Assembly (NCBI RefSeq): GCF_000725385.1
Contig: NZ_CP008884.1
Location: forward strand, 2,418,001 to 2,482,000
Source: Dyella japonica A8
GTDB taxonomy: Bacteria; Pseudomonadota; Gammaproteobacteria; Xanthomonadales; Rhodanobacteraceae
Length of the DNA: 64,000 bases
Direction: 5' to 3'
A program made the translations under genes and the position numbers. Below the pieces are notes generated by a model, which was given only the letters and a program-made list of their open reading frames with translations, did not search any database and was not told where the DNA came from. Shown one piece after another: positions 11,580 through 19,860 of this stretch. The stretch's first letter is position 1. Every line of letters starts with the position of its first letter.

Positions 11580-11601
11580 TGTATCGCGATGCAGAGATAC
11601 A
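11580..11601 (-). promoter_or_regulatory. Candidate operator of the ArsR-methyltransferase regulator
   Basis: Inverted repeat TGTATC-N10-GATACA immediately upstream of the regulator start. Position and symmetry suit autoregulation of the metH operon; there is no further support in the window. Confidence 0.4.
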
Positions 11602-11654
11602 TAAGGCTAGGCCGGGGCGGGCGGGGCGTCAAGTTCCAGCGTCGGCGTTTTGTT

Positions 11655-11739
11655 CGTCATTCCCGCGAAGGCGGGAATCCAGTGTCTTTGATGCCGGAAC
11701 GTGCAAAGGCACTGGATTCCCGCTTTCGCGGGAATGACG
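11655..11739. repeat. Family B inverted repeat pair (copy 2)
   Basis: Arms 11655-11683 and 11711-11739 (29 bp) are complementary except for one base. Same family as the repeats at 9.4 and 42.9 kb; it lies between divergent operons. Confidence 0.88.
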
Positions 11740-11844
11740 GTTCTATAGGGCAGGCGGCTAGTCCTGCCTTGCTGCACCCGCACAGAGGTCCTCACGCCGG
11801 GCGGGCTAAAATGGTGGGCTTCCCAGATCCCCTTGGAGCCCTTC

Positions 11845-13005
11845 ATGGATTTCCGCTTTACCGACGATCAGCTTTCCATCCAGGCCATTGCCCGCGACTT
11901 CGCGCAGAAGCGCATCGTGCCGGTGGCGGCTGAGCTGGATGAGAAGGGGGAATTCCCGCTGGATAACATCCGCGAGATGGGCCAGCTGGGCCTGATGGGC
12001 ATCGAAGTGCCCACCGAGTACGGCGGCGCGGGCATGGACCCGATTGCCTATGTGCTGGCGATGATCGAGATCGCTTCCGCCGATGCCGCCACGGCGACCA
12101 TCATGTCGGTCAACAATTCGCTGTTCTGCACCGGCATTCTCAAGCACGGTACGGAGGAGCAGAAGCAGAAGTACGTGCGCGCCATCGCGCAGGGCGAGGC
12201 CATTGGCGCCTACGCACTGACCGAGCCGCAGTCCGGCTCCGACGCGTCGGCCATGCATACCCGCGCTACCAAGAACGCCAACGGCGACTGGGTCATCAAC
12301 GGCAAGAAGAGCTGGATCACCTCCGGCATGGTGGCGCGCTACATCATCCTGTTCGCCATCACCACGCCGGGCATCGGCGCCAAGGGCGTGTCCGCCTTCA
12401 TCATCGATACGCAGCTGCCGGGTTTCCACGCCGGCAAGAGCGAGCCGAAGCTGGGCATTCGCGCCTCGGCCACCTGCGAAATCGAATTCACCGACTACGT
12501 GTGCCCGAAGGAAAACCTGCTGGGCGCGGAAGGCAAGGGTTTCGCGATGGGCATGAGCCTGCTGGACGCGGGCCGCATCGGTATTGCCTCGCAGGCCGTG
12601 GGCATTGCACGCGCGGCGTACGAGGCCTCGGTGCAGTGGTCGCGCGACCGCAAGGCGTTCGGCCAGCCGATCGGCACGTTCCAGATGACCCAGGCGAAAA
12701 TCGCTGACATGAAGTGCAAGTTGGACGCCGCCATGCTGCTCACGCTGCGCGCCGCCTGGACCAAGGGCGAGGTGGAGAAGCACGGCGGACGGTTCGGTAC
12801 CGAGGCTTCCATGGCCAAGCTGATGGCGTCGGAAGCGGCCATGTGGATCTCGCACCAGGCGGTGCAGATCCACGGCGGCATGGGCTATTCCCGCGAAATG
12901 CCGCTGGAGCGCTACTTCCGCGATGCCAAGATCACCGAAATCTACGAAGGCACCAGCGAGATCCAGCGCATCGTGATCGCGCGCGCCGAAACCGGCCTGC
13001 GCTGA
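11845..13005 (+). CDS. Acyl-CoA dehydrogenase
   Basis: A 386-residue FAD-dependent acyl-CoA dehydrogenase of usual length. Visible motifs are YALTEPQSGSDA (FAD/substrate), WITSG, the QAVQIHGGMGYSREMPLERYF block and IYEGTSEIQR, whose Glu (about residue 367) is the catalytic base of short- and medium-chain members. It catalyses alpha,beta-dehydrogenation of acyl-CoA, passing electrons to ETF. The pattern fits short-chain or branched-chain (butyryl/isobutyryl) types; the exact substrate cannot be read off. ATG 11845 lies behind TTGGAG with six-base spacing. Single gene, with a strong terminator after it. Confidence 0.92.
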   Translation: MDFRFTDDQLSIQAIARDFAQKRIVPVAAELDEKGEFPLDNIREMGQLGLMGIEVPTEYGGAGMDPIAYVLAMIEIASADAATATIMSVNNSLFCTGILKHGTEEQKQKYVRAIAQGEAIGAYALTEPQSGSDASAMHTRATKNANGDWVINGKKSWITSGMVARYIILFAITTPGIGAKGVSAFIIDTQLPGFHAGKSEPKLGIRASATCEIEFTDYVCPKENLLGAEGKGFAMGMSLLDAGRIGIASQAVGIARAAYEASVQWSRDRKAFGQPIGTFQMTQAKIADMKCKLDAAMLLTLRAAWTKGEVEKHGGRFGTEASMAKLMASEAAMWISHQAVQIHGGMGYSREMPLERYFRDAKITEIYEGTSEIQRIVIARAETGLR

Positions 13006-13018
13006 GCGACAGGAAAGA

Positions 13019-13048
13019 AGGCCCCCGGTTCGCGCCGGGGGCTTTTTT
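13019..13048 (+). terminator. Intrinsic terminator after acyl-CoA dehydrogenase
   Basis: GCCCCCGG / CCGGGGGC stem with a six-base loop and six Ts, 14 bases after the stop codon. Confidence 0.9.
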
Positions 13049-13063
13049 GTGTGCAGCGCGTTT

Positions 13064-13141
13064 CCTGTGGGAGCGCACCCTGTGCGCGACTGGGCAGTGA
13101 TGAGTCGTGGGGCTGTCGCGCACAGGGTGCGCTCCCACAGG
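13064..13141. repeat. Family A extragenic palindrome doublet (copy 2)
   Basis: Inverted arms 13064-13089 and 13116-13141, complementary over 26 bp, with the same core as the copy at 6.5 kb. Confidence 0.88.
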
Positions 13142-13455
13142 TGCGGCATTCGGGTGGTTGACGGCTGCTGGCTGATCGCAAATACTTGCGACACGCCACG
13201 GAACAGGCACCCCCTCCGGCCAGGGATGGCTCCCTTCCTCTTTTTCCCGCCAGTGCAGGGCTCTTTGCTCCCCCCGCCGGCTGACGCTTCCCGTTATCTC
13301 GGCTGACCATTCGCCGCTCCCCTGATAGTCAAGACGCGTCCGGAACTGACCGGGCTGGGCCAGGGTGTGTGCCGGCCTGGCGCGTCAGCGGGACAGGAGA
13401 GCCCGGCCATGCCGGCTTTTTCCGCGCTCCGCCGGGCGTCAGGGGAGGCGGCACG
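13142..13455. other. Leader region upstream of the diguanylate cyclase
   Basis: About 310 bases without a supported gene. It contains several GC-rich imperfect stems (for example around 13365-13420), but I could not match it to a c-di-GMP or other known riboswitch. Confidence 0.4.
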
Positions 13456-14448
13456 ATGGTTGCTTCGAGACACGGATCACAAGCCACGCGCCGCGAGCCG
13501 CCCATGACAGAGGTCGTTGAGAAGCTGGACGTAGAGGGCATGGTCTACAAGACCCTGCTGGAATCCACCAAGGCCATTCCCTGGCGCATCCAGTGGGACA
13601 GCCTGTCGTTCTCCTACATCGGTCCGCAGATCGAGGAGCTGCTCGGCTGGGCGCCCGACAGCTGGATGAGCGTGCAGGACTGGGCCGACCGCATCCATCC
13701 GGAGGACCGCGAGTGGGCGGTCAATTTCTGCGTGGCGCAGTCCAAGGCCGGCGTGGATCACGAGGCCGACTACCGTGCGCTATGCAAGGACGGCAGTTAC
13801 GTGTGGATCCGCGACGTGGTGCACGTGGTGCGCAAGGACGACGGCAGCGTGGATGCGCTGGTGGGCTTCATGTTCGACATCAGCGAGCGCAAGCGCACCG
13901 AGCAGCGGTTGATCGAGCTGCAGCGCGAGCTGGAAACGCTCTCGTTCAAGGATGGGCTCACCGGCATTGCCAATCGCCGCCGTTTCGACGCGGTTTTCGG
14001 GGAAGAGTGGGACAACGCGCGCCGCAGCGGGCGTCCCTTGTCGATGCTCATGCTCGATATCGACTACTTCAAGCAGTACAACGACCACTACGGCCACGTG
14101 CAGGGCGACTACTGCCTGAAAGTGGTGGCCAAGGCGCTGGAGCAGGCTGTGCGCGGCCCGCGCGATTTCCTGGCCCGCTTCGGTGGCGAGGAGTTCGTGC
14201 TGATCCTGCCGGACACCGATGCCGGCATCGCCCAGCAGGTGGCCGAGCGTTGCCACGAGCTGATTCGCACGGAGTGGATTCCGCACGAGCGTTCGATGAC
14301 GGGCATGGCGCTCACCCTGAGCGTCGGCGCGGGCACGGTGGTGCCGATGGCGACGGATGAGCGCCAGGCGTTCCTTGAGCTGGTGGATCGCCGCCTGTAC
14401 TCGGCCAAGGTGCGCGGGCGCAATACGACGGTAAGCGGCGAGCACTGA
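13456..14448 (+). CDS. PAS-GGDEF diguanylate cyclase
   Basis: A 330-residue soluble protein. A PAS/PAC domain covers about residues 36-145 (FSYIGPQIEELLGW, GFMFDISERKRTEQ) and a GGDEF domain about 155-325, with catalytic GGEEF near residue 243, so it should make cyclic di-GMP from two GTP. Upstream of GGEEF the sequence is RGPRDFLARF: the Asp is at the canonical position, but the first residue of RxxD is Gly, so the inhibitory site looks lost. No membrane segments, so the PAS domain would sense a cytoplasmic signal or ligand. ATG 13456 has a strong AGGGGAGG site; ATG 13504 is a possible later start. A hairpin follows the gene. Confidence 0.92.
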   Translation: MVASRHGSQATRREPPMTEVVEKLDVEGMVYKTLLESTKAIPWRIQWDSLSFSYIGPQIEELLGWAPDSWMSVQDWADRIHPEDREWAVNFCVAQSKAGVDHEADYRALCKDGSYVWIRDVVHVVRKDDGSVDALVGFMFDISERKRTEQRLIELQRELETLSFKDGLTGIANRRRFDAVFGEEWDNARRSGRPLSMLMLDIDYFKQYNDHYGHVQGDYCLKVVAKALEQAVRGPRDFLARFGGEEFVLILPDTDAGIAQQVAERCHELIRTEWIPHERSMTGMALTLSVGAGTVVPMATDERQAFLELVDRRLYSAKVRGRNTTVSGEH

Positions 14449-14507
14449 GTTCCCGTCGTTCACCGCTGGCGCATCCGTGCCGCTGCCATGAGCGTTTCCG
14501 CACAAAG

Positions 14508-14538
14508 AAAAAGCCCCGGTCTTGCGACCGGGGCTTTT
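14508..14538. terminator. Bidirectional terminator between cyclase and RND pump
   Basis: A stem AAAGCCCCGGT / ACCGGGGCTTTT with A-run on one side and T-run on the other lies between convergent genes, 60 bases after one stop and 25 after the other. Confidence 0.85.
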
Positions 14539-14562
14539 CGTTGAACGACCGGTGGACCCGGA

Positions 14563-17500
14563 TCACGCGCCGCGGCGCGGATCCGAATCGAACGGTTGCA
14601 TCGGGCCTTGCGTGGTGCCGCCACCGTGAGCCTGGCGGATCTTGGTGGATGCCTCGTCAAGCTTGTCGCCAAGCAGGCGACGCACCGTGACGTAGAACAC
14701 CGGGATCAGCAGCAAACCGAGGAACGTGGCGAACAGCATGCCGCCGATCACGCCCGTACCGATGGCATGGCGGGAGTTGGCGCCGGCGCCGGTGGAAATG
14801 GCCAGCGGGAACACGCCCAGGATGAAGGCCATCGAGGTCATCAGGATGGGGCGCAGTCGCTGGCGGGCGGCCGTGATGGTCGCCTGGAACAGGGACTGGC
14901 CGGACTGTTGCAGCTCCACCGCGAATTCCACGATCAGGATCGCGTTCTTCGCCGCCAGGCCGATCACCGTGATCAGGCCGATCTTGAAGTACATGTCGTT
15001 CGGCAGGCCGCGCAACATGGAGAACACGACCGTACCCAGCAGACCCAGCGGCACCACCAGCAGCACGGCGACCGGGATCGACCAGCTCTCGTACAGCGCG
15101 GAGAGGCAGAGGAACACGATCAGGATCGACAGCACCATCAGCAGCGTCGCCGAGTTGCCGGCCAGGATTTCCTGGTACGACTGACCCGTCCAGTCCGCAC
15201 CGAAGCCCTTCGGCAGGTCGGTGTCGACAATGCCCTGCAGGGCGGTCATCGCCTGGCCGGTCGAGAAGCCCGGTGCCTCGTTACCGACGATTTCCACCGC
15301 GGCGTAGCCGTTGTAGCGGGTCAGCGACGGCGAACCCATGTCCCAGTTGGTCTTCACCACGCTGGAGATCGGGATCATGTTGTACGGATTGACCGTGGCC
15401 CCGTACGACGATGCCTTGTTGGTGCTGGGCGACAAGCTGCTGGGTGCGTAGATGTGCTGCAGCGCATCCGGCCCCATGCGATAGGGCTGGTCGGCCTGCA
15501 TGTAGACGCGCTTCACGCGGCCGCCGTACACGAAGTCGTTGACGTAGATCGGCGCCAGCGTGAGCTGGATGGCCGTGTACACGTCACTCACCGACAGGCC
15601 CATCGACTGCGCCTGCACGCGGTCCACCTTCATGTCCCACTGCGGGGCATCCGGCAGCGAGTTCGGGCGCACGCCGAACAGTGCCTTGTTGTCCTTCGCC
15701 TTGGTCACCGCCATGAACATGGCCTGCATCAGTTCGCCATGCGTCTGGCCGGCGCGGGCCTGCAGATACATGTCGATACCGCCGAACTGGCTGAGGCCGC
15801 GGATGGTGGGCAGGTTGACCACGAAGATCTGCGCGTCGCGAATGCCGTGCATCACGCCGTTGGCCTTCATGATCCAGTCGTCGGCCGTGATCGTGCGCTC
15901 CTTCCAGTCCTTCAGCTTGATGAAGGCCATACCGGTGCTTTCGCTATTGCCGATAAAGCTGAAGCCGCTGATCTGGTACATGCCGACGATGTCGTCCTGC
16001 AGCGGACTCTGCTTCACGCGCTCGCGCATCTCCGCCATCACTTCCTGCGTGCGGTGCAGGGTGGAGCCGGCGGGAAGGTTGACAATGGCCAGCGCGAAGC
16101 CCTGGTCTTCGCTGGGCACGAAGCTGGTGGGCAGGCGCGTGTACAGCAGGCCGGCCAGTGCCGCGACCAGCACGAACACCACCATCCAGCGTGGCGCATG
16201 GCGTGTCGCGCTGCCGATGTGGCCGCTGTAGGTATGCGTCACCCAATCGAATACCTGGTTGAACGTGCGGTAGACGATGTTCTTCTTTTGATCGTGGACC
16301 GGCTTGAGGATGGTGGCGCAAAGCGCCGGCGTGAACGACAGCGCCAGGAACGCGGAGAAGCCCATCGACACGGCGATGGTTAGCGCGAACTGCTTGTAGA
16401 TCACACCCGATGCACCGGGCTGCAACGCGGATGGCACGAACACCGCCGCCAGCACCACCGTGATGGCCACCACGGCGCCGGTGATCTGGCCCATGGCCTT
16501 GCGCGTGGCCTCCTTGGGCGAGAGGTGCTCCTCGGACATGATGCGTTCGACGTTTTCGATCACCACGATCGCGTCGTCCACCACGATGCCGATGGCCAGC
16601 ACCATGCCGAACAGGGTCAGCTGGTTGATGGTGAAGCCAAGGGCCACCAGGCCGATGAAGGTACCCAGCAGCGCGACCGGGATCACCAGGGTGGGGATCA
16701 CCGTGGCGCGGAAGTTCTGCAGGAAGATCAGCATCACCAGGAAGACCAGGATGATGGCCTCCACCAGCGTGTGCACCACTTCCTCGATCGAGATCTTCAC
16801 AAAGGGGGTGGTGTCGTACGGAGCGAACCAGGTGACGCCCTCGGGGAAGTCCTTGGACAGCTCCGTCATCTTGGCCTTGACCGCATCGGCCACGTCCAGC
16901 GCGTTGGCGCCGGGCAGCAGCTGCACGCCCAGGCCACCCACCTGCTGGCCGTTCCAGGTCGAAGCCAGGCCGTAGCTCTGCGGACCGAAGTCGATGCGCG
17001 CTACATCACTGAGCTTGACCACCGTGCCGTCGCTGTTGGCGCGCAGGATGATGTTGCCGAACTGGTCCGGCGTGGAGAAGCGACCTTCCGCGGACACGGT
17101 GGCGGTAAAGCTCTGGTCCTTCGGCGACGGATCGGCGCCCAGCGAACCGGCGGCGAACTGCACGTTCTGCTGTGACACGGCGTTGTAGACCGTGCTGGCC
17201 GCCAGGCCATAGCCCTGCAGCTTGTCCGGATTGAGCCAGACGCGCACGGCGTACTCGGCGCCGATCAGGCGCGTCGCGCCCACGCCCGGGATACGACCCA
17301 CCTGGTCTGCGACCTGGGAGGCGATGATGTCGGCCAGGCGGTTGCCGTCGATGTTCGGGTTGGACGACACCAGCGACACGAACAGCAGGAAGTCGGGGTT
17401 GTTCTTGGCAACCACCACGCCCTGCTGGTTCACGGCCGTCGGCAGGCGCGGCTGGGCCAGCTGCACCTTGTTCTGCACCTGCACCTGGGCGATGTCGGCG

Positions 17501-17796
17501 TTGGTGCCGGTCTCGAAGGTGAGGGTGATCGACGCAGTGCCGTTGGAGTTCGACGACGAGCTGAAGTACAGCAAGTGGTCGATGCCGGTGAGCTGCTGCT
17601 CGATGACCTGGGTGACGTTCTTCTCGACGGTATCGGCGTTCGCGCCCGGATAGGTAGCGGACACCACCACCTGCGGCGGCGCGATGTTGGGATAGGACTC
17701 GATACCCATGTTCAGCACCGCAATGGTGCCGACGAGGGTGATCAGGATGGCGACCACCCACGCAAAAATGGGGCGGTCAATAAAGAAACTCGGCAT
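14563..17796 (-). CDS. RND multidrug efflux permease (AcrB/MexB, HAE1 type)
   Basis: A 1077-residue inner-membrane proton/drug antiporter, length typical of AcrB. TM1 is at residues 9-28 (IFAWVVAILITLVGTIAVL), followed by large periplasmic loops and the proton-relay Asp pair in TM4 (GIVVDDAIVVIENVER, about 405). The C-terminal half repeats the fold and the protein ends in a 40-residue cytoplasmic tail. It lies 14 bases after the adaptor gene on the same strand. No outer-membrane factor gene accompanies it, so it probably borrows one encoded elsewhere. Substrates are expected to be amphiphilic drugs or solvents; nothing specific can be read. Confidence 0.95.
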   Translation of the reverse strand: MPSFFIDRPIFAWVVAILITLVGTIAVLNMGIESYPNIAPPQVVVSATYPGANADTVEKNVTQVIEQQLTGIDHLLYFSSSSNSNGTASITLTFETGTNADIAQVQVQNKVQLAQPRLPTAVNQQGVVVAKNNPDFLLFVSLVSSNPNIDGNRLADIIASQVADQVGRIPGVGATRLIGAEYAVRVWLNPDKLQGYGLAASTVYNAVSQQNVQFAAGSLGADPSPKDQSFTATVSAEGRFSTPDQFGNIILRANSDGTVVKLSDVARIDFGPQSYGLASTWNGQQVGGLGVQLLPGANALDVADAVKAKMTELSKDFPEGVTWFAPYDTTPFVKISIEEVVHTLVEAIILVFLVMLIFLQNFRATVIPTLVIPVALLGTFIGLVALGFTINQLTLFGMVLAIGIVVDDAIVVIENVERIMSEEHLSPKEATRKAMGQITGAVVAITVVLAAVFVPSALQPGASGVIYKQFALTIAVSMGFSAFLALSFTPALCATILKPVHDQKKNIVYRTFNQVFDWVTHTYSGHIGSATRHAPRWMVVFVLVAALAGLLYTRLPTSFVPSEDQGFALAIVNLPAGSTLHRTQEVMAEMRERVKQSPLQDDIVGMYQISGFSFIGNSESTGMAFIKLKDWKERTITADDWIMKANGVMHGIRDAQIFVVNLPTIRGLSQFGGIDMYLQARAGQTHGELMQAMFMAVTKAKDNKALFGVRPNSLPDAPQWDMKVDRVQAQSMGLSVSDVYTAIQLTLAPIYVNDFVYGGRVKRVYMQADQPYRMGPDALQHIYAPSSLSPSTNKASSYGATVNPYNMIPISSVVKTNWDMGSPSLTRYNGYAAVEIVGNEAPGFSTGQAMTALQGIVDTDLPKGFGADWTGQSYQEILAGNSATLLMVLSILIVFLCLSALYESWSIPVAVLLVVPLGLLGTVVFSMLRGLPNDMYFKIGLITVIGLAAKNAILIVEFAVELQQSGQSLFQATITAARQRLRPILMTSMAFILGVFPLAISTGAGANSRHAIGTGVIGGMLFATFLGLLLIPVFYVTVRRLLGDKLDEASTKIRQAHGGGTTQGPMQPFDSDPRRGA

Positions 17797-17810
17797 GTCT
17801 GTCGACTCCC

Positions 17811-19028
17811 TTACGGCTTGCCGGCAGCAGCGCCGGCCTTACCGCCGGCCGGTTGTCCCTGGGCGCCCGGCTTCTGGTCAGGCTGCCAGGGCGCGGCCTT
17901 GGCCGGCTTGCCCGGTTGCACGGCCTGCACGCCGGAAACAATGATCTGGTCACCCGCGCTGAGGCCGTTGGTGACGATCCAGTTGCCGCCGGAGACGTTG
18001 TCCGCCGCCACGTTCTTGCGGGCGACGTTGCCGTCCGGCCCGACCACCAGCGCAAAGGCGCCGGCCACGTCGCGCGAGATGCCCTGCTGCGGGACCAGGA
18101 ACACGTTGTGCTGCTCGCCCAGGTTGGCCGTGATGGTCACGTAGGTCCCGGGCAGCAGGCGACGCTGCGGGTTGGGCAGCTGGGCGCGCAGGCTGACCGC
18201 ACCGGTGGTGGGGTCGACGGTGGCACCGGAGAAGTCCAGCGTGCCGTTCTGGTCGTACTTGCTGCCGTCGGGCAGGGTGACCTTCACGGTGGTCTTGTCC
18301 TGCTCCGACAGCGAGACATTGCCGGCCGACTGCGCGGCGCGCAGGCGATCCAGGTCGGCCGAGCTGACAGTGAAGTTCACGTACAGCGGATCGAGCTGGT
18401 CGACCGTGGTGAGCAAGGTGGAGCTAGAGCCGGAATCGGCGGCGCCGGCGCCGACGATGGCGCCCTCGGTGACCTGCTGCTGGCCAGCGCGGCCGTCGAT
18501 GGGCGACACCACGCGGGTGTAGCCCAGGTTGATGCGCGCGTTCTGCACGGCGGCCTCGGCCTGCTTCACCGCGGCCGCGCTGCTGCGCTCGTTGGCCTCG
18601 GCGGCGTCAAGGTCGGACTGGGACACATAGTTCTGCGGGCGCAATTGGCGCAGGCGCTCGGCGTTCTTGTGATAGTTCACATAGGTGGCCTGCGCCGAGG
18701 CGAGGTTGGCCTGGGCGGAGTTCAGCGTCGCCTGGTACACGGCCGGGTCGATCTCGAACAGGACCTGGCCCTGCTTGACGTCGGTGCCTTCCTGGTAGAC
18801 GCGCTTGACCAGCACGCCCGAGACGCGCGCACGCACGTCGGCACTGCGATAGGCCGACACGCGGCCCACCAGGTCCTTGGTCAGCGGCGTGCTCTGCGGC
18901 TGTGCCTTCACCACGCCGACTTCCGGCGGAGGCATCTGCGGCGGGCCTTGTTCCTTGCCTTTGCCACAGGCGGCCAGTGAGAGCAGGCCAAGGCACAGCA
19001 AGGGTGTGCGCAATGACGTGGACTTCAT
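17811..19028 (-). CDS. RND efflux periplasmic adaptor lipoprotein (AcrA/MexA type)
   Basis: A 405-residue membrane-fusion protein. The start at 19028 is set by a lipoprotein signal (LLSLAACG, Cys about residue 20) and GGAG eight bases upstream. The order is lipoyl half-motif (VRARVSGVLVKRVYQEG), alpha-helical hairpin about 105-165, second lipoyl half (SPIDGRAG), beta-barrel and membrane-proximal domain. The C-terminus is rich in Pro/Gly/Ala/Lys. It links the permease in the inner membrane to an outer-membrane channel. First gene of a two-gene operon with the AcrB-type permease; an inverted repeat about 190 bases upstream may bind a TetR-type repressor, which is not encoded nearby. Confidence 0.94.
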   Translation of the reverse strand: MKSTSLRTPLLCLGLLSLAACGKGKEQGPPQMPPPEVGVVKAQPQSTPLTKDLVGRVSAYRSADVRARVSGVLVKRVYQEGTDVKQGQVLFEIDPAVYQATLNSAQANLASAQATYVNYHKNAERLRQLRPQNYVSQSDLDAAEANERSSAAAVKQAEAAVQNARINLGYTRVVSPIDGRAGQQQVTEGAIVGAGAADSGSSSTLLTTVDQLDPLYVNFTVSSADLDRLRAAQSAGNVSLSEQDKTTVKVTLPDGSKYDQNGTLDFSGATVDPTTGAVSLRAQLPNPQRRLLPGTYVTITANLGEQHNVFLVPQQGISRDVAGAFALVVGPDGNVARKNVAADNVSGGNWIVTNGLSAGDQIIVSGVQAVQPGKPAKAAPWQPDQKPGAQGQPAGGKAGAAAGKP

Positions 19029-19860
19029 GTGGGCTCCAATCTCTATTTTTAATGTGGTCGGGGGATGCAGCGCGCCGGCGCCACTCCGGGCGACGGCAAA
19101 AGGGGCTTGCGACGAACACACAGCTGCCCCGCATGCCCTTGGTCCCGCGAGGGGATGTGGGGACGGCGGGGCCCGGTAGGCGTGGCTCGTTCAGGCAATC
19201 GAGCTTGGACTATACCGTACAGTTTACAATTTGTAGAGCCACCCCCGCCGCGCCGTACGGCCCTTCCCGGGGCCAACAGGGTACACGTCGCGGGTGTGAT
19301 GAGATTTGGATCCTGTACCCCTGGATGAACCCTGGGGCACTAATTTTGGCTCTGTTCCGTGAAGGAAGGGTGTCGGCGTCCCTGGCACCAGGTGGGGCAG
19401 CCTCGCCATGGTGCCAGCCGGTCACGGAAGAAAGCCTGTGCCGATGGTCCGGTTGCGCCCGGGGCCTGTTTGCTTGCCACAGACCATGGCTGCGCCGAGG
19501 TGGCGCCGGTCGGCGGGGGGCTGTCCGTTTTTATCTGCTGCGCTGCAACGTTTTGTCCGCGGCGAGGCGGTGACATACGCCGGGGTACTGCATCGCCCGC
19601 GCTGCGCTGGCCGCGCAGCGGCACGCAAGGCAACACACGAAAGGGCCGAGTGTTTCGACCGCCGCACGCGTTTTTTTCCGGAGCACGGCTGGTCACGCAA
19701 ACGTCGCGAAAACACCCACGCATGACATTTGCTGCACAGGCGTCATGCCCTGCCGCAAGCTGAAGTTCGCCTTTCACAATGGTGGATAAGGCATGACGCG
19801 AGGCGTATCCTTTTGAGGCTTTTTTTAGCCTCATTCCGTCTCCCCAACACAGTAGATGCC
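19029..19860. other. Long intergenic region between the RND operon and NAD-GDH
   Basis: About 830 bases with no supported gene. It must contain divergent promoters for both operons. An A/T-richer patch at 19205-19240 stands out and carries the TACA-N10-TGTA repeat listed separately. Just before gdh, GAGGC-T-rich loop-GCCTC (about 19815-19832) can form a small stem. Confidence 0.5.
19218..19235 (-). promoter_or_regulatory. Candidate TetR-type operator of the RND operon
   Basis: TACA-N10-TGTA in an AT-rich patch 190 bases upstream of the adaptor start, next to TATAGT read on the minus strand (possible -10). AcrR/TtgR-like repressors use sites of this general form. Weak evidence. Confidence 0.3.

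Noticed and set aside
11571..11844. SAH or SAM riboswitch before the metH operon
   Set aside because: The leader between promoter palindrome and start is only about 10 bases, too short for either; regulation by the fused repressor is more plausible.
13142..13455. c-di-GMP riboswitch upstream of the diguanylate cyclase
   Set aside because: Some stems exist, but the conserved core bases of the known classes could not be found.
19340..19834. Possible minus-strand gene upstream of NAD-GDH
   Set aside because: Composition is erratic with many Cys/Arg, no start context, and it would occupy the promoter region.
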